Shown in pieces: positions 22,916 to 32,778 of a stretch of DNA of 64,000 nucleotides. The stretch lies in the IMG/VR virus record IMGVR_UViG_3300029983_000015, positions 30,696 through 94,695 of that record, one strand, 5' to 3'. Numbering within the stretch: the first letter of the stretch is position 1; each line of letters starts with the position of its first letter. The stretch is from a virus. The position numbers and the translations under genes are program-made. The notes beneath the pieces are model-generated. The model saw nothing but the letters and a program-made list of their open reading frames with translations. It was not told where the DNA came from and ran no database searches.

Positions 22916-25450
22916 TTAAACTGTGGTATTTTCAGTTAAAATATTACCACTTTTAATTTCTTTAGATGATAATTTTGAAATTTTTACAGATGAACTATCT
23001 TTGTCGTATATTAATGATAATGTATCACCAACTGAGATTTCTTGATCAATAATCGCATCAGTAAGTTTATCTTCAATATTACTCTGAATAGCTCTCTTCA
23101 ATGGTCTTGCACCATAGTTTTCATCATAACCATTTTCAAATAAATAATCTTTAAGTGATTGAGATATAATTACATCATATCCTTTTTCTTTAAGATTTGA
23201 GATTAATGATTTACATTCAACATCAATAATACCACAAATATTTTCTTTACTTAATGAATTGAAATTTATAACTTCATCAACACGATTTAAAAATTCTGGA
23301 CTAAACACTTTTTCTAATTCTTTTTTAAGAACAGAATTTTTAGAATCTTGATTGTTTTTAGAAAGTCCAAATCCAATACCAGTTCCAAAATCTTTCAATT
23401 TTCTTGAACCTGCATTTGTTGTCATAACAATGATAGTATTTTTAAAATCCACTTTACGGCCATTACTATCAGTTAATACCCCATCATCCAATACTTGAAG
23501 TAGAATATTTTGAACATCAGGATGAGCTTTTTCTATTTCATCAAGAAGAATAATAGAATAAGGCTTACGTCTTACTGCTTCAGTTAATTTACCTCCATCT
23601 TCATATCCAACATAACCTGGAGGTGCTCCTACTAATCTAGATACGGAGAATTTTTCCATAAATTCACTCATATCAATTCTAATCATCGCATCTTCAGAAC
23701 CAAATAATTCTTTTGCCATAATTTTTGCAAGATAGGTTTTACCTACTCCTGTAGGACCAGAGAAAATAAATGATCCAACTGGCTTATCATGACTATTAAT
23801 TCCAACTCTTGATCTCTTGACTGATTGAACTATCTTATCAACAGCTTCGTTTTGTCCAATTACAATAGTTTTTACTTTATCAGCCATAAATTTAAGCTTA
23901 TTGTTTTCATCAATAGAAACATTATCTACTGGAATTTTTGTCATAAGAGCGACAACCTCAGCAATATCTTTTTCTGTTACCATTGCACGATTATCTGAGT
24001 GCTCTTGACTCCATACTTCTCTTTCACTTTCAAGTTCAGCTTTCCATTGTTTTTCATTATCTCTATGATCAGCAGCAAGTTCATATTTTTGTGAAGAAAT
24101 ACAATCAAGTTTTTCTACTATAGATATTTTTATTTTCTTACTAAGCTCAACAATTTTTTCAGGAATAGCACTTGTACCATTCACATGAACCATAGCACCA
24201 GCCTCATCTAGAACATCAATTGCTTTATCAGGAAAGAATTTTTCTGATATATATTTGTCAGATAAATTGACACAAGCTTCTAATGCATCATCAGTATAAG
24301 TAACTTTGTGATGATCTTCATATTGTTTTTTGATATTCTTAAGAATTTCTAATGTTTCTGATTTGCTAGTTGCTTCTACAACAACTTTCTGAAATCTACG
24401 TTCTAATGCTGCATCTTTTTCAATATATTTACGATATTCTTCAAGAGTAGTAGCACCAATACATCTGAATGTTCCTCTTGCCAATCCTGGTTTCAACATA
24501 TTAGAAGCATCAAGTGATCCTTGAGCACCTCCAGCTCCAATAATAGTGTGAATTTCATCTATAAATAGAATGATATCAGGATTTTCTTCCATCTCTTTTA
24601 CAATACCTCTTAATCGTTGCTCAAATTCACCACGATATTTAGTTCCTGCTACTAATGAACCCATATCAAGAGTGATAACTTTCTTGTTTTGTAAATTTTC
24701 AGGAACAAGTCCATCTACGATTAATTGAGCTAATCCTTCAACAATTGCTGATTTACCTACACCAGGTTCTCCAACTAATACAGGATTGTTTTTCTTACGT
24801 CTGGATAAAATTTGTGTAATTCTTTTAATTTCATCTGCACGTCCAACTACTGGATCAAGTTTTCCTTCTTTTGCGAGATTTGTAAGATTTGTACCAAATT
24901 GATCAATCAATTTAGTTTTTGACTTACTTTTTGAACTTCCTGTTACTTCTTCTTGTTCTTCGTCCATATTATTAACATTTTCTAATTCATCATTAATATT
25001 AAGTTCTTCTTCTTCATTCTTCAATCTATTTTTCAAACTTCTTAAAATTTCAGGTGATTTATTAAATAACTCTGAAACAAGATTATTGCTATTATCCAAT
25101 ATTGAATAAAAAACATGTTCAATACAAACTTCATCTGAATCCATTGATTTCGCAAAAACAACAGAATCTTTTAGAATTTTTTCAGTTTCTAATTCCAGTG
25201 GAATTGAAGCATTTTTTCTGAGTGAATTTACTCCAATTTGTTCTTGCATCACAGAAGACCACTCAGATATTGTTTTCTTAATGGCATCAATATTTAGATT
25301 AAGATCCCTCATAATTTGAGATGCATCAGAATATTCATCATCTATCATTGATAGAAATAAATGTTCAGGTCTGATTGATTTAGACTTAATCTTAATAGCA
25401 ATGTCCTTACTTTTTTTAATGACTTCTTCTACTTCTTTTGAGTAATTCAT
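22916..25450 (-). CDS. clpC: ClpC/ClpA-type AAA+ unfoldase
   Basis: 844 residues with the full class I architecture. There are two Clp_N repeats (about 1-75 and 80-140), an acidic linker, D1 with GEPGVGKS at about 226 and LFIDEIHT, a short coiled middle segment (about 430-490: [17 protein letters not shown]), and D2 with GPTGVGKT at about 564, [12 protein letters not shown] and the sensor FLNRVDEVI. The ClpP-docking tripeptide is present as [10 protein letters not shown], so it should engage a ClpP barrel; no ClpP is seen in this window, implying use of the host peptidase. Operon with clpS. It can unfold host or phage proteins, probably redirecting host proteolysis. Confidence 0.95.
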   Translation of the reverse strand: MNYSKEVEEVIKKSKDIAIKIKSKSIRPEHLFLSMIDDEYSDASQIMRDLNLNIDAIKKTISEWSSVMQEQIGVNSLRKNASIPLELETEKILKDSVVFAKSMDSDEVCIEHVFYSILDNSNNLVSELFNKSPEILRSLKNRLKNEEEELNINDELENVNNMDEEQEEVTGSSKSKSKTKLIDQFGTNLTNLAKEGKLDPVVGRADEIKRITQILSRRKKNNPVLVGEPGVGKSAIVEGLAQLIVDGLVPENLQNKKVITLDMGSLVAGTKYRGEFEQRLRGIVKEMEENPDIILFIDEIHTIIGAGGAQGSLDASNMLKPGLARGTFRCIGATTLEEYRKYIEKDAALERRFQKVVVEATSKSETLEILKNIKKQYEDHHKVTYTDDALEACVNLSDKYISEKFFPDKAIDVLDEAGAMVHVNGTSAIPEKIVELSKKIKISIVEKLDCISSQKYELAADHRDNEKQWKAELESEREVWSQEHSDNRAMVTEKDIAEVVALMTKIPVDNVSIDENNKLKFMADKVKTIVIGQNEAVDKIVQSVKRSRVGINSHDKPVGSFIFSGPTGVGKTYLAKIMAKELFGSEDAMIRIDMSEFMEKFSVSRLVGAPPGYVGYEDGGKLTEAVRRKPYSIILLDEIEKAHPDVQNILLQVLDDGVLTDSNGRKVDFKNTIIVMTTNAGSRKLKDFGTGIGFGLSKNNQDSKNSVLKKELEKVFSPEFLNRVDEVINFNSLSKENICGIIDVECKSLISNLKEKGYDVIISQSLKDYLFENGYDENYGARPLKRAIQSNIEDKLTDAIIDQEISVGDTLSLIYDKDSSSVKISKLSSKEIKSGNILTENTTV

Positions 25451-25459
25451 AGGCTTTAA

Positions 25460-25738
25460 TTAATTAATTTTATTATTGTTATTGTAATCGTTAGTGTATT
25501 TAATGAACGCTTTCATTAATTGAAATTTTTTCATTTTTATTTTTTTACCAATTGTAACAGAAATTAATAAAACTGGTAAAAATAACATCAAGGCAAAAAT
25601 CCAAATATACAAATCGTATGTATATTCTAATAATCTCATTAATGATTTCGCCCATTTTTTATAAATATCTCCGCTTTTATTTTTTAATATAAAAGTTTTA
25701 TAAATATATAATATATAATCTATTGTAAATTTTTTCAT
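25460..25738 (-). CDS. Small membrane protein between clpS and clpC
   Basis: 92 residues with one clear hydrophobic helix, YIWIFALMLFLPVLLISVTI (about 49-68), preceded and followed by basic residues (KKWAKSLMRLLEY; GKKIKMKKFQ), giving a single-pass topology. It lies 9 nt from clpC and 1 nt from clpS in the same operon. It could anchor or regulate the Clp machine at the membrane, but this is inferred only from position. Confidence 0.7.
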   Translation of the reverse strand: MKKFTIDYILYIYKTFILKNKSGDIYKKWAKSLMRLLEYTYDLYIWIFALMLFLPVLLISVTIGKKIKMKKFQLMKAFIKYTNDYNNNNKIN

Positions 25739-25739
25739 T

Positions 25740-26033
25740 CTATTGTTCTATTGTGAGAGATAATCCTCTCTCTTCTAATAATTTTTTATAAGGCTCTAAT
25801 GTTTCTCTTGAACCAGTTTTAATAACATCTTTACCAATAAGATGTACATTATAGGCTGATGCTTCTGCTTTTTTAGGTGGAAATTTTAAATAAGCCATTA
25901 AGCATGTGATAACCCATTCAAATGAATTTACATCATCATTCCATAATATCAATTTAAATTCTTCTTCAGTATTAGTAGAAATTCCATTTTCTGATAAAAT
26001 TTCATCTAATGATTTTGTTTTTGTTTTCTCCAT
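25740..26033 (-). CDS. clpS: ClpS N-degron adaptor
   Basis: 97 residues. FKLILWNDDVNSFEWVITCL carries the conserved N-D-D-x-N/T-x-x-x-x-V pocket that binds N-terminal Leu, Phe, Tyr or Trp, followed by AYLKFPPKKAEASAYNVHLI and GSRETLEPYKKLLEERGLSL, matching the full ClpS fold. The flexible N-terminal extension (about 25 residues) is present, as needed for delivery into the unfoldase. It is the first gene of the operon, under a strong Bacteroidetes promoter, so adaptor and unfoldase would be made together, probably early. Confidence 0.95.
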   Translation of the reverse strand: MEKTKTKSLDEILSENGISTNTEEEFKLILWNDDVNSFEWVITCLMAYLKFPPKKAEASAYNVHLIGKDVIKTGSRETLEPYKKLLEERGLSLTIEQ

Positions 26034-26099
26034 AACTTATTATATGTATATAAACTTTATTGTAAAGTTTCATTTAATTATTTATTGTAATTGATAATG

Positions 26100-26130
26100 C
26101 AAATTTACAACATTTTTTCCTAATATCAAA
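26100..26130 (-). promoter_or_regulatory. Bacteroidetes sigma-A promoter of the clpS-clpC operon
   Basis: On the minus strand, TTTG (26130-26127), 19 nt, then TAAATTTG (26107-26100): a full match to TTTG-N19-TAnnTTTG, 67 nt upstream of the clpS start. One of the best promoter matches in the window. Confidence 0.7.
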
Positions 26131-26319
26131 ACTTATTATAATAATATTTCAATAATATATTTAACTATCTGATTATAAACAAAATAAAAAATACATATTT
26201 TATATTTTATGATATGTATATATTAATCAGTGAAAATCATTAAATACTTAAAAATTAAGCTAAAAACAAGGTTTTTATAATTAATATATACAGTTATAAA
26301 AAATAACTGAGTAATAATA

Positions 26320-26580
26320 ATGATGAATAATATTATAGTATTTGAAAATTATGATAATGAAAATTATGATAATGAAAACATAAAACGTCTGAAATCTCCA
26401 GATGTATCATATATGGAATTAATGAAAAGTAAATTTCGTTGTAATGAGTGCTCTTTTTATGAGCATGACTATTGTAAAAATGTAAAAGTTAAATCCAAAG
26501 TTAGTTCTGATGGCTGCTGCAATTTATATTATCCTAAAAAAAGAGATGAAGTTAATAGCAAAAATTGGAAAATATATTAA
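26320..26580 (+). CDS. Small Cys-rich protein with set A-like N-terminus
   Basis: 86 residues. It starts MMNNIIVFENYDNENYDNEN, where the VFEN matches the set A element and YDNEN is directly duplicated. The body has five cysteines, C-x2-C-x7-C (CNECSFYEHDYC) and CC in SDGCCNLYYPKKRD, a spacing seen in small phage proteins that resemble HiPIP-like or zinc-binding modules (C-x2-C-x-Y ... GxC ... GWC/GCC-N-L). Monocistronic in a quiet 300-bp region with a TATATA box upstream (about 26290). Confidence 0.7.
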   Translation: MMNNIIVFENYDNENYDNENIKRLKSPDVSYMELMKSKFRCNECSFYEHDYCKNVKVKSKVSSDGCCNLYYPKKRDEVNSKNWKIY

Positions 26581-26583
26581 TAA

Positions 26584-26664
26584 AATATAAGTCATAAGGC
26601 TTATAAACATAATTTATAAGTCATAAGGCTTATAATATAATTTATAAGTCACCAGGCTTATATT
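26584..26664. repeat. Three tandem copies of a 27-nt hairpin repeat
   Basis: TATAAGTCATAAGGCTTATA occurs at about 26586-26605 and 26614-26633, and as the variant TATAAGTCACCAGGCTTATA at about 26643-26662. Each can fold with TATAAG/CTTATA arms. On the minus strand the third copy encodes the last codons (YKPGDL-stop) of the 26642 gene, so the other two look like duplications of that gene's 3' end. It lies between converging genes and may act as a multi-hairpin terminator despite lacking a T-run. Confidence 0.75.
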
Positions 26665-27211
26665 TATTTATCTTATTTATCTTATTTATCTTATCACATC
26701 TTTCTTTTTTTATGCTGGTTAATATAAATCTATATGACAATAAAACACACTCTGGAAATCTTTCAATATTACTAATAAAATTACTATCTATTATAAGAAT
26801 GTTAAGTTTTTCTTTTTCTATTTTATCATTAATATTGGTGGAAATTTCTTCTACAAATGATGATGATAACATGGTAATAACATCTGTTCCAGATATCATT
26901 TTAAATTCTTCTTCTTGATTAATAGAAAATTTAATTTTTATTTGATATGTATTAAATTCATAATAATTTTTTGTGCCTATAACTAATTTGACATTTTCTA
27001 ATTTTAATTTTGATAACGTTCTTATTGAAATCGGTAAAATATTATCATCATAAATACTATTTGATATATGTAAATTATTGTGATTAAATGAGCACAATTC
27101 AGAAAAAATAGAAATAGGTTCTTCAAATCTTTTATCGATATTTAAAGTATTAATAATAGGACTCCATTTAATGATCGCACGATTAATAAAATTACTGTCG
27201 ATTGTTATCAT
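26642..27211 (-). CDS. Hypothetical beta-rich protein with repetitive C-terminus
   Basis: 189 residues: two beta-rich segments (ISIRTLSKLKLENVKLVIG, YQIKIKFSINQEEEFKMI) and a final strand CVLLSYRFILTS followed by KKERCDKINKINKINKYKPG, a set B-like basic tail expanded by a triplicated KIN (DNA repeat TTTATCTTA three times at about 26669-26696). The architecture resembles the proteins at 3725 and 20065. It overlaps the next gene by 4 nt in the recombination operon. Function unknown. Confidence 0.68.
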   Translation of the reverse strand: MITIDSNFINRAIIKWSPIINTLNIDKRFEEPISIFSELCSFNHNNLHISNSIYDDNILPISIRTLSKLKLENVKLVIGTKNYYEFNTYQIKIKFSINQEEEFKMISGTDVITMLSSSFVEEISTNINDKIEKEKLNILIIDSNFISNIERFPECVLLSYRFILTSIKKERCDKINKINKINKYKPGDL

Positions 27212-27447
27212 AATTTATCATTATCTTTTTTTTCGTCATCATTTCTTCTAAATAGATATTTCTCATAATAATCTTTTTCCATATTATGTAATGTTGATAA
27301 TATAATCTCCACAAAATCAATTTTTCTCTTACCCTCTTTATTGTATTCTATACTAAAATTCCTGGCTTCTTCAACTTCACCAATCAAATCCTCCAATGAT
27401 ATATATGGCTTACCATCATCTCCTTTAATAGTTCTTACAACTCCCAT
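27208..27447 (-). CDS. Small hypothetical protein in the recombination operon
   Basis: 79 residues: a short beta opening (GVVRTIKGDDGKPYISL), a helix with DLIGEVEEARNFSIEY and a charged end (RRNDDEKKDNDKL). It follows the Mre11-Rad50 fusion gene after 23 nt on the same strand. No family is recognised. Confidence 0.65.
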   Translation of the reverse strand: MGVVRTIKGDDGKPYISLEDLIGEVEEARNFSIEYNKEGKRKIDFVEIILSTLHNMEKDYYEKYLFRRNDDEKKDNDKL

Positions 27448-27470
27448 TTACTTTTATGATCATTTTTATT

Positions 27471-30400
27471 TTAATAAACTAATTCTAAGTGAGAAATTAA
27501 TTCATCGTCTTTATCAACTTCAATTGAAGCATCAAAATTTATATTATGCACTTGCTCAATAATTACTATTTTATTTACTTTATATTTCAATTCATCAATA
27601 AATTCTAAAAATTGTTGAACAGATTTTGTTTTCTTACCATCAATTAATTTACCCATAATTTCATCTAAAACAATGAAAGTAGATTTGGATTTTACATTTA
27701 TTTGTCTCAAAGATATTTTCAAAGCAAGGGCACAAAATGTCCTTTCCTTACCAGAGCTTTCAATAGCATTTTGACTAGTATCAAGTCTATCATCTGCACT
27801 AAGTCTCAAATTCAAATTTTCATCAAAGAATAATGTAAAATCAACATTACTCAGTAAATCATTCAATTCTTTATTTATTAAATGAATGGATTTTTTTAAT
27901 AAAAATGTAGGTAATCCATCACGACTAATACATTTTTGATACTCCTTTAATAACTCATCTCGTTTCTTTTGCTTTAAATATTTTTTTATTTTAGTAGATA
28001 TATTAAATATGTCAGTTTCTTTAAGAAGAATGTTTTTTTCTAAATCAATATTTATTTTTGAAAAATCTTTTATTTTTTCTTTATAATTTTTAATATTATA
28101 ATCTACATCATCAATTGAAATTTGAATTTTTTTATTTTCATCAATTTTAACTTTATATTCTTGGTATTTTTCAATTTCTGATTTTAATTCTTTAATTTTA
28201 AAATTAAAATTTTCAAGTGTCAAAATAATATTATCTCTATTCGATATTTTTTTATTTCTCAAATCAAAATTATCTTTCTTAATTTCTTCTATTGTAATAT
28301 TATTTTCAATATCATCGATATTGATTTCTTTTAATTCTACTTCGATGTTTTTTATTAATTGTAAAGTATTATCTTTTCCTTTTTCTATGTTTGTTATTAG
28401 AGTTTTACCCTTATCAATATTTTCATTTAATGTTAAATAATTATCAAAGTTATTATTTTCAATATTTTCAATTGATATATTCAATTCTATATTATCTTGT
28501 CTCAATGTCTTGCTACTACCGACATCTTTTAATTTTGATAATATATCTTCATTATAATCACCTTGTTCTAATCTTTTTTTCATATCTTCATAATTAAAGA
28601 TATTTGAATTACAATCAATTGAATCATTTTTCAATTCTTTATATTTCAATAAACAATCTTTTATTATTAATAAATTTGGTTCTTTTTTAATTTCAAGACT
28701 TCTAATTTTATCTTCTAAATGAGCTAAGTGTTCTGAGTAATTTGGATCATTTTTATCATAAGCTCTACCGCAACTAGGACATGATTTTGAATTTTTAAAT
28801 GTTTCAATTTCTTTATCTAATTCATCATTTGATTTTTTAGCATTAATACCATCTTTTTGTAAAAGTTTTATATTCGATGCTAATTCTATGGATTCTAATT
28901 CAAAAACTTGAATTTGAGAAGTTATTTTTTTTATCTCATCTTTTATAATATTAGATTTTTTATTTTTAATAACTTCAATTTGCAAATCATTTGCTGTTAT
29001 TTTTGATAGTATTTTTTTAATCTCATTTTGCTTCAGTTCTTCAATCTTAACATTAACTTTATCAATCTTTCCATCTGATTCTAACAATGAATTTTTTAAA
29101 GTTGAAATTTTATCTTTTAACTCTGAAATTTTTAAATTTGTTTGCTTCAATTTAATTTTAAAATCATCAAGTTTAGATGAATCAAACTCAGTAGGTAATT
29201 TATCAATTTCTTTTTCTAAATTAACTCTTTGTATTTTAGATTCTTCAATTTTAGTATTATAATTCTTAATTGTATTTAAATTCAAATCTTCATTGAAAGT
29301 TAACATTGATAAATCAATATTACTTAATTTTTTATTTAATTCATCTCTAGTGATATTATACAATAATAATTCTTTTTCTATTCTTTCAATTTCAGAAATA
29401 TTAGTATCTACTATTGCTTTAATATCAACTATATCAGAATTTAATTCTTTTATATTTTCTTCTGAATCTTGAATATTTACAATTAATTTTTCTTCTATAA
29501 TTTCTTTTTTATATTCTTTAAATTCATTTGATTTAGTTTCAAATATATCATATCCAGCATCTCTAATAATATTATCCATGAAAATACTTCTATTTTCAGA
29601 TAATAAATCATTTAAATTATCAGCGTTGGTGAATGATAGTCTAATAAAATCCTTCAAATCTCCTAAAATAGAATCTAATTCTTTTTGAGTTTTACTTTTA
29701 ACTTCATCAGTTAATTTATTTTTTTCACAAATATCTTCACTCTTATAGAAATCTAAAGATGTAGGACAACTTGTTAAAGATGTGTGTGCCTTATTCCAAA
29801 CTCTTTCAGTCTTTCTCTGAATTACAAATTTATTACCATTTGAATTAATTACTGCTCCACCATTAACAAAATCTAATTCTCTTTTATTATTTATGTATCT
29901 AGAGTCTCCAAATTTTTCAGGACTTAATGTTGTTGTAGTTTTACCATATAGAATATAAGTAAGAGCATCAAGAATCGTAGTTTTTCCTTCCTGATTTTCA
30001 CCATGAATCTGTACAATTCCATTAATATCTTTCCATTCTATTACATTGTCGTCTCCATAAGACTTAAAATTACTAAACCAGAATTTATCAATACTCCATT
30101 CTGTATTCTTCAAAACATCTACTAATTGTATTCTACTATTGATGATATCATCAATATTAAGTATAGATTCAATGTCATCTTTTTTATACTTCTGTTCTAC
30201 TAAATACTCATTAAATATTTCTCTTTGAGTTTCAGTATCAGTCAAATCAATAGATTCTGATAACATCTTAGATGATAATATATCTGTATATAAATAATTT
30301 TTTTCAAAAACTACCTTAATTGTGTTAAATTTATTTTTAATATAATCTCGTATCTTCTTTTCATTTACTGTATTAATGATTGAAGAGTATTCTTTCCAAT

Positions 30401-31223
30401 GAACTTTAATCTCAGTGTCTTTTCCAATATTATTAGCAGATAAATTTAAATTATCATAGTCTGATGATTCATCAATATATAAATTTATAAATGTATGATC
30501 ATTTTCAATATCATATTCAGTAACATTAAAATCAGAAGGTGATTTAATATTCCATAATAAAAAACCATGATTCTCAACAGTTTCACCATAAGATTGTTGG
30601 ATTGTTGAACCACAATATGCTGCAGATTTATCGTTTCTTAAATATTGACGCTTGTGAATATCACCAATAAGAACAAAATCATTATTATTAAAATAATTTA
30701 TATTTTTATATTTATTAGCATCATTAAATACTTTTCCTGTATTTGATGTTACATTTAAAACTGGATCATGAAATAATCCAATATGAATTTTATCATCAGT
30801 TTTTTTATTATTTAACCATGGATCATTATCTTTATCTGAGTGCTCATACACAACCCAAACGAAATTATCATTATCATCATCATAAAAACCAGTTTTATCA
30901 TAGTAAGTTACATTTGGATTATTCATAAGTTTAACTACAGTTTCTATACTATCAACTCTATTTAAACTTTTCTTTCTTATGTCATGATTACCTCTGACTA
31001 TTATTACTTTCGCAATATTTGATAACTTATTCAAGAAATCTCCAGCGATAATTTCAGCTTCATTTGAAATTTCAATGTAACTTTCAAATAAATCTCCTAC
31101 AATAACTATTCTATCTGGTTGTAATTCTTGTAATTTTTTTATAATTTTTTGAAAAATCTTATCATATTCTTCATGTCTTTCTAGATTTCTAATGTGAACA
31201 TCAGCTAAGTGTGCAATTTTCAT
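27471..31223 (-). CDS. Single-chain Mre11-Rad50 (gp47-gp46, SbcD-SbcC) recombination nuclease
   Basis: 1250 residues fusing both subunits. Residues 1 to about 370 are an Mre11/SbcD phosphoesterase: HLADVHIRN, VIVGDLFES, VRGNHDIR, GLFHDPV and IGDIHKRQ supply the metal ligands. From about 378 the Rad50/SbcC ATPase begins (FWFSNFKSYGDDNVIEW) with Walker A GENQEGKTT near 408, long coiled coils, a zinc hook CPSCG near 814, a signature helix and Walker B FIVLDEIMG near 1183. In T4 the two halves are separate genes that resect DNA ends for recombination-dependent replication and degrade host DNA. Fusion enforces 1:1 stoichiometry. No frameshift is visible at the junction. Confidence 0.95.
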   Translation of the reverse strand: MKIAHLADVHIRNLERHEEYDKIFQKIIKKLQELQPDRIVIVGDLFESYIEISNEAEIIAGDFLNKLSNIAKVIIVRGNHDIRKKSLNRVDSIETVVKLMNNPNVTYYDKTGFYDDDNDNFVWVVYEHSDKDNDPWLNNKKTDDKIHIGLFHDPVLNVTSNTGKVFNDANKYKNINYFNNNDFVLIGDIHKRQYLRNDKSAAYCGSTIQQSYGETVENHGFLLWNIKSPSDFNVTEYDIENDHTFINLYIDESSDYDNLNLSANNIGKDTEIKVHWKEYSSIINTVNEKKIRDYIKNKFNTIKVVFEKNYLYTDILSSKMLSESIDLTDTETQREIFNEYLVEQKYKKDDIESILNIDDIINSRIQLVDVLKNTEWSIDKFWFSNFKSYGDDNVIEWKDINGIVQIHGENQEGKTTILDALTYILYGKTTTTLSPEKFGDSRYINNKRELDFVNGGAVINSNGNKFVIQRKTERVWNKAHTSLTSCPTSLDFYKSEDICEKNKLTDEVKSKTQKELDSILGDLKDFIRLSFTNADNLNDLLSENRSIFMDNIIRDAGYDIFETKSNEFKEYKKEIIEEKLIVNIQDSEENIKELNSDIVDIKAIVDTNISEIERIEKELLLYNITRDELNKKLSNIDLSMLTFNEDLNLNTIKNYNTKIEESKIQRVNLEKEIDKLPTEFDSSKLDDFKIKLKQTNLKISELKDKISTLKNSLLESDGKIDKVNVKIEELKQNEIKKILSKITANDLQIEVIKNKKSNIIKDEIKKITSQIQVFELESIELASNIKLLQKDGINAKKSNDELDKEIETFKNSKSCPSCGRAYDKNDPNYSEHLAHLEDKIRSLEIKKEPNLLIIKDCLLKYKELKNDSIDCNSNIFNYEDMKKRLEQGDYNEDILSKLKDVGSSKTLRQDNIELNISIENIENNNFDNYLTLNENIDKGKTLITNIEKGKDNTLQLIKNIEVELKEINIDDIENNITIEEIKKDNFDLRNKKISNRDNIILTLENFNFKIKELKSEIEKYQEYKVKIDENKKIQISIDDVDYNIKNYKEKIKDFSKINIDLEKNILLKETDIFNISTKIKKYLKQKKRDELLKEYQKCISRDGLPTFLLKKSIHLINKELNDLLSNVDFTLFFDENLNLRLSADDRLDTSQNAIESSGKERTFCALALKISLRQINVKSKSTFIVLDEIMGKLIDGKKTKSVQQFLEFIDELKYKVNKIVIIEQVHNINFDASIEVDKDDELISHLELVY

Positions 31224-31263
31224 ATATTTATTGAATATTATTTTTTATCTTATGTGGTTTTTA

Positions 31264-31271
31264 CAAAGATA
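31264..31271 (-). promoter_or_regulatory. -7 box upstream of the Mre11-Rad50 gene
   Basis: Minus-strand TATCTTTG 41 nt from the start codon at 31223; no good -33 TTTG at the right distance. Confidence 0.45.
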
Positions 31272-31383
31272 ACAATTTAATTTGAAATATTGTATAATTA
31301 TTTGAAAAAATTATACTTTTTATATTATAGAAAAATATTTAAATTGTTTATATTTTTTGAAAAATAATTATATATATACCTAC

Positions 31384-31806
31384 ATGATAACAGAATTCAA
31401 AATATTTGAGAACTCAGAAGATAAGATTACAATAATTTTAAATGACGTAATAGATTATTTCGATGGTGATGATGACTCAATAAGAAATTTCATATTTAAA
31501 TTACTTGATTATAATGATAACAATATAGTTGAATTTGATTGTAAAAAATGTACCATGATGATTAATGGAGTAACCAATTTTATGCATTCAAATAAACATC
31601 ACAAAGGTGTAATACGAGGTAGATCATATGGATTTAGTAATGAATTTCATTATATATATTTAACAATAATATTAAAAAGAATAAAATATGATCATGATGT
31701 AGACACAAATTCTCCAACTACTATTTATGGCTATGTTCCTGATGAAATTAAAAAAATTGTTAATGATATAAATATAAAAAGAGAAGCAAAAAAATTTAAT
31801 ATATGA
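31384..31806 (+). CDS. Doubly tagged small protein (FKIFEN start, KKFNI end)
   Basis: 140 residues from the ATG at 31384, giving MITEFKIFENSEDK; a longer frame from 31357 would read through a TATATATA box, and the paralogue at 31803 starts at the equivalent Met. The body aligns in order with 31803-32240: ITIILNDVIDYFDGDDDSIR, the NSPTTIYGYVPDEIKKI segment and the end KREAKKFNI. Both ends match the set A signature. The stop overlaps the next ATG. Possible packaged protein; no enzymatic motif. Confidence 0.72.
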   Translation: MITEFKIFENSEDKITIILNDVIDYFDGDDDSIRNFIFKLLDYNDNNIVEFDCKKCTMMINGVTNFMHSNKHHKGVIRGRSYGFSNEFHYIYLTIILKRIKYDHDVDTNSPTTIYGYVPDEIKKIVNDINIKREAKKFNI

Positions 31807-32240
31807 TAACAAATTTTAAAGTATTTGAGAATGTAGAAAATGAAACAACATTAATTTTAAATGATTTGATGATTTATTATAATGGAAACCAGAATAAAAT
31901 AAAAAAATTTATTACAGATTTGTTAGCTCCTGGTAAAGTAGTTAAATTTAATTTTAATTATGGTTATGATAATAGTTTATTTGAATTCATACCAATTGTA
32001 GAAGGATGTACAGGTATTATTGATAAAGTTCATGAATGTACTGTTGGATATAAAGGAACACTACAACACAAAGAAAAAGAATTTGTGATATTATCATTAA
32101 TATTAAAAAATTATCCTAATATTGAATATAGAATTAATGTCAATTCACCATTTACTATTTATGGAAATATAACAGAAAAACAAAAAATTATTATTGAAGA
32201 ATTGAATTTAATAAGAAATGCGAACAAATTTAACTTGTAA
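31803..32240 (+). CDS. Doubly tagged small protein, paralogue of 31384-31806
   Basis: 145 residues, MITNFKVFENVENETTLIL at the start and IRNANKFNL at the end. NSPFTIYGNITEKQKIIIEE matches NSPTTIYGYVPDEIKKIVND in the upstream paralogue, and the whole helix-strand order agrees. The KFNL codons are AAA-TTT-AAC-TTG, differing at two synonymous positions from the upstream KFNI, so the tail is conserved as peptide rather than as DNA. Confidence 0.72.
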   Translation: MITNFKVFENVENETTLILNDLMIYYNGNQNKIKKFITDLLAPGKVVKFNFNYGYDNSLFEFIPIVEGCTGIIDKVHECTVGYKGTLQHKEKEFVILSLILKNYPNIEYRINVNSPFTIYGNITEKQKIIIEELNLIRNANKFNL

Positions 32241-32331
32241 TAATATAAAAAAATATAATAATATGCAATTTATTAATATTTTGTGAGTATTTTTTATAAT
32301 TTTGTAAATTGTACTTATAAACAAATTTAAT

Positions 32332-32763
32332 ATGATAGAAAAAAATAATATAGTCATAAAAATTAGCTCTGATACTGAAATTTTTATAAATAATTATGAA
32401 AAAATATATAAGAATAAATATGGTGAAAAAATAACTGATAATTACACATATAGAAATATACCAATTTCTTGTTATGATGAATTTTCTATGCTAATATTTA
32501 TGTATAAACATCCTGATGTCTGGAAAACAGAGGATAAAAAGAAAGATAAAAAAACTCAAAGAGAAATAAAAAAATATACATTAAATTCTATAATAACAAA
32601 AATAGAAAATACTCCTAAATTATATTATGAAATAGAAGAATATACGAATAAAACATCAATGGATTGGAAGAGTTCATATTTCATTTTTTCATTCTATTTA
32701 TTTCTAAATGCGGTAAATTATACTCCAACATGGATAAAATCTACTATGAAATTTAATTTATAA
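32332..32763 (+). CDS. Small protein ending in KFNL
   Basis: 143 residues, with a set A tail (STMKFNL) but a different start (MIEKNNIVIKISSDTEIFIN). Body mainly helical: MLIFMYKHPDVWKTEDKKK and YEIEEYTNKTSMDWKSSYFI. It is separated from the upstream gene by 91 nt of AT-rich sequence with a weak TAATTTTG box at 32297. Function unknown. Confidence 0.68.
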   Translation: MIEKNNIVIKISSDTEIFINNYEKIYKNKYGEKITDNYTYRNIPISCYDEFSMLIFMYKHPDVWKTEDKKKDKKTQREIKKYTLNSIITKIENTPKLYYEIEEYTNKTSMDWKSSYFIFSFYLFLNAVNYTPTWIKSTMKFNL

Positions 32764-32778
32764 AAATAATATTAGAAT

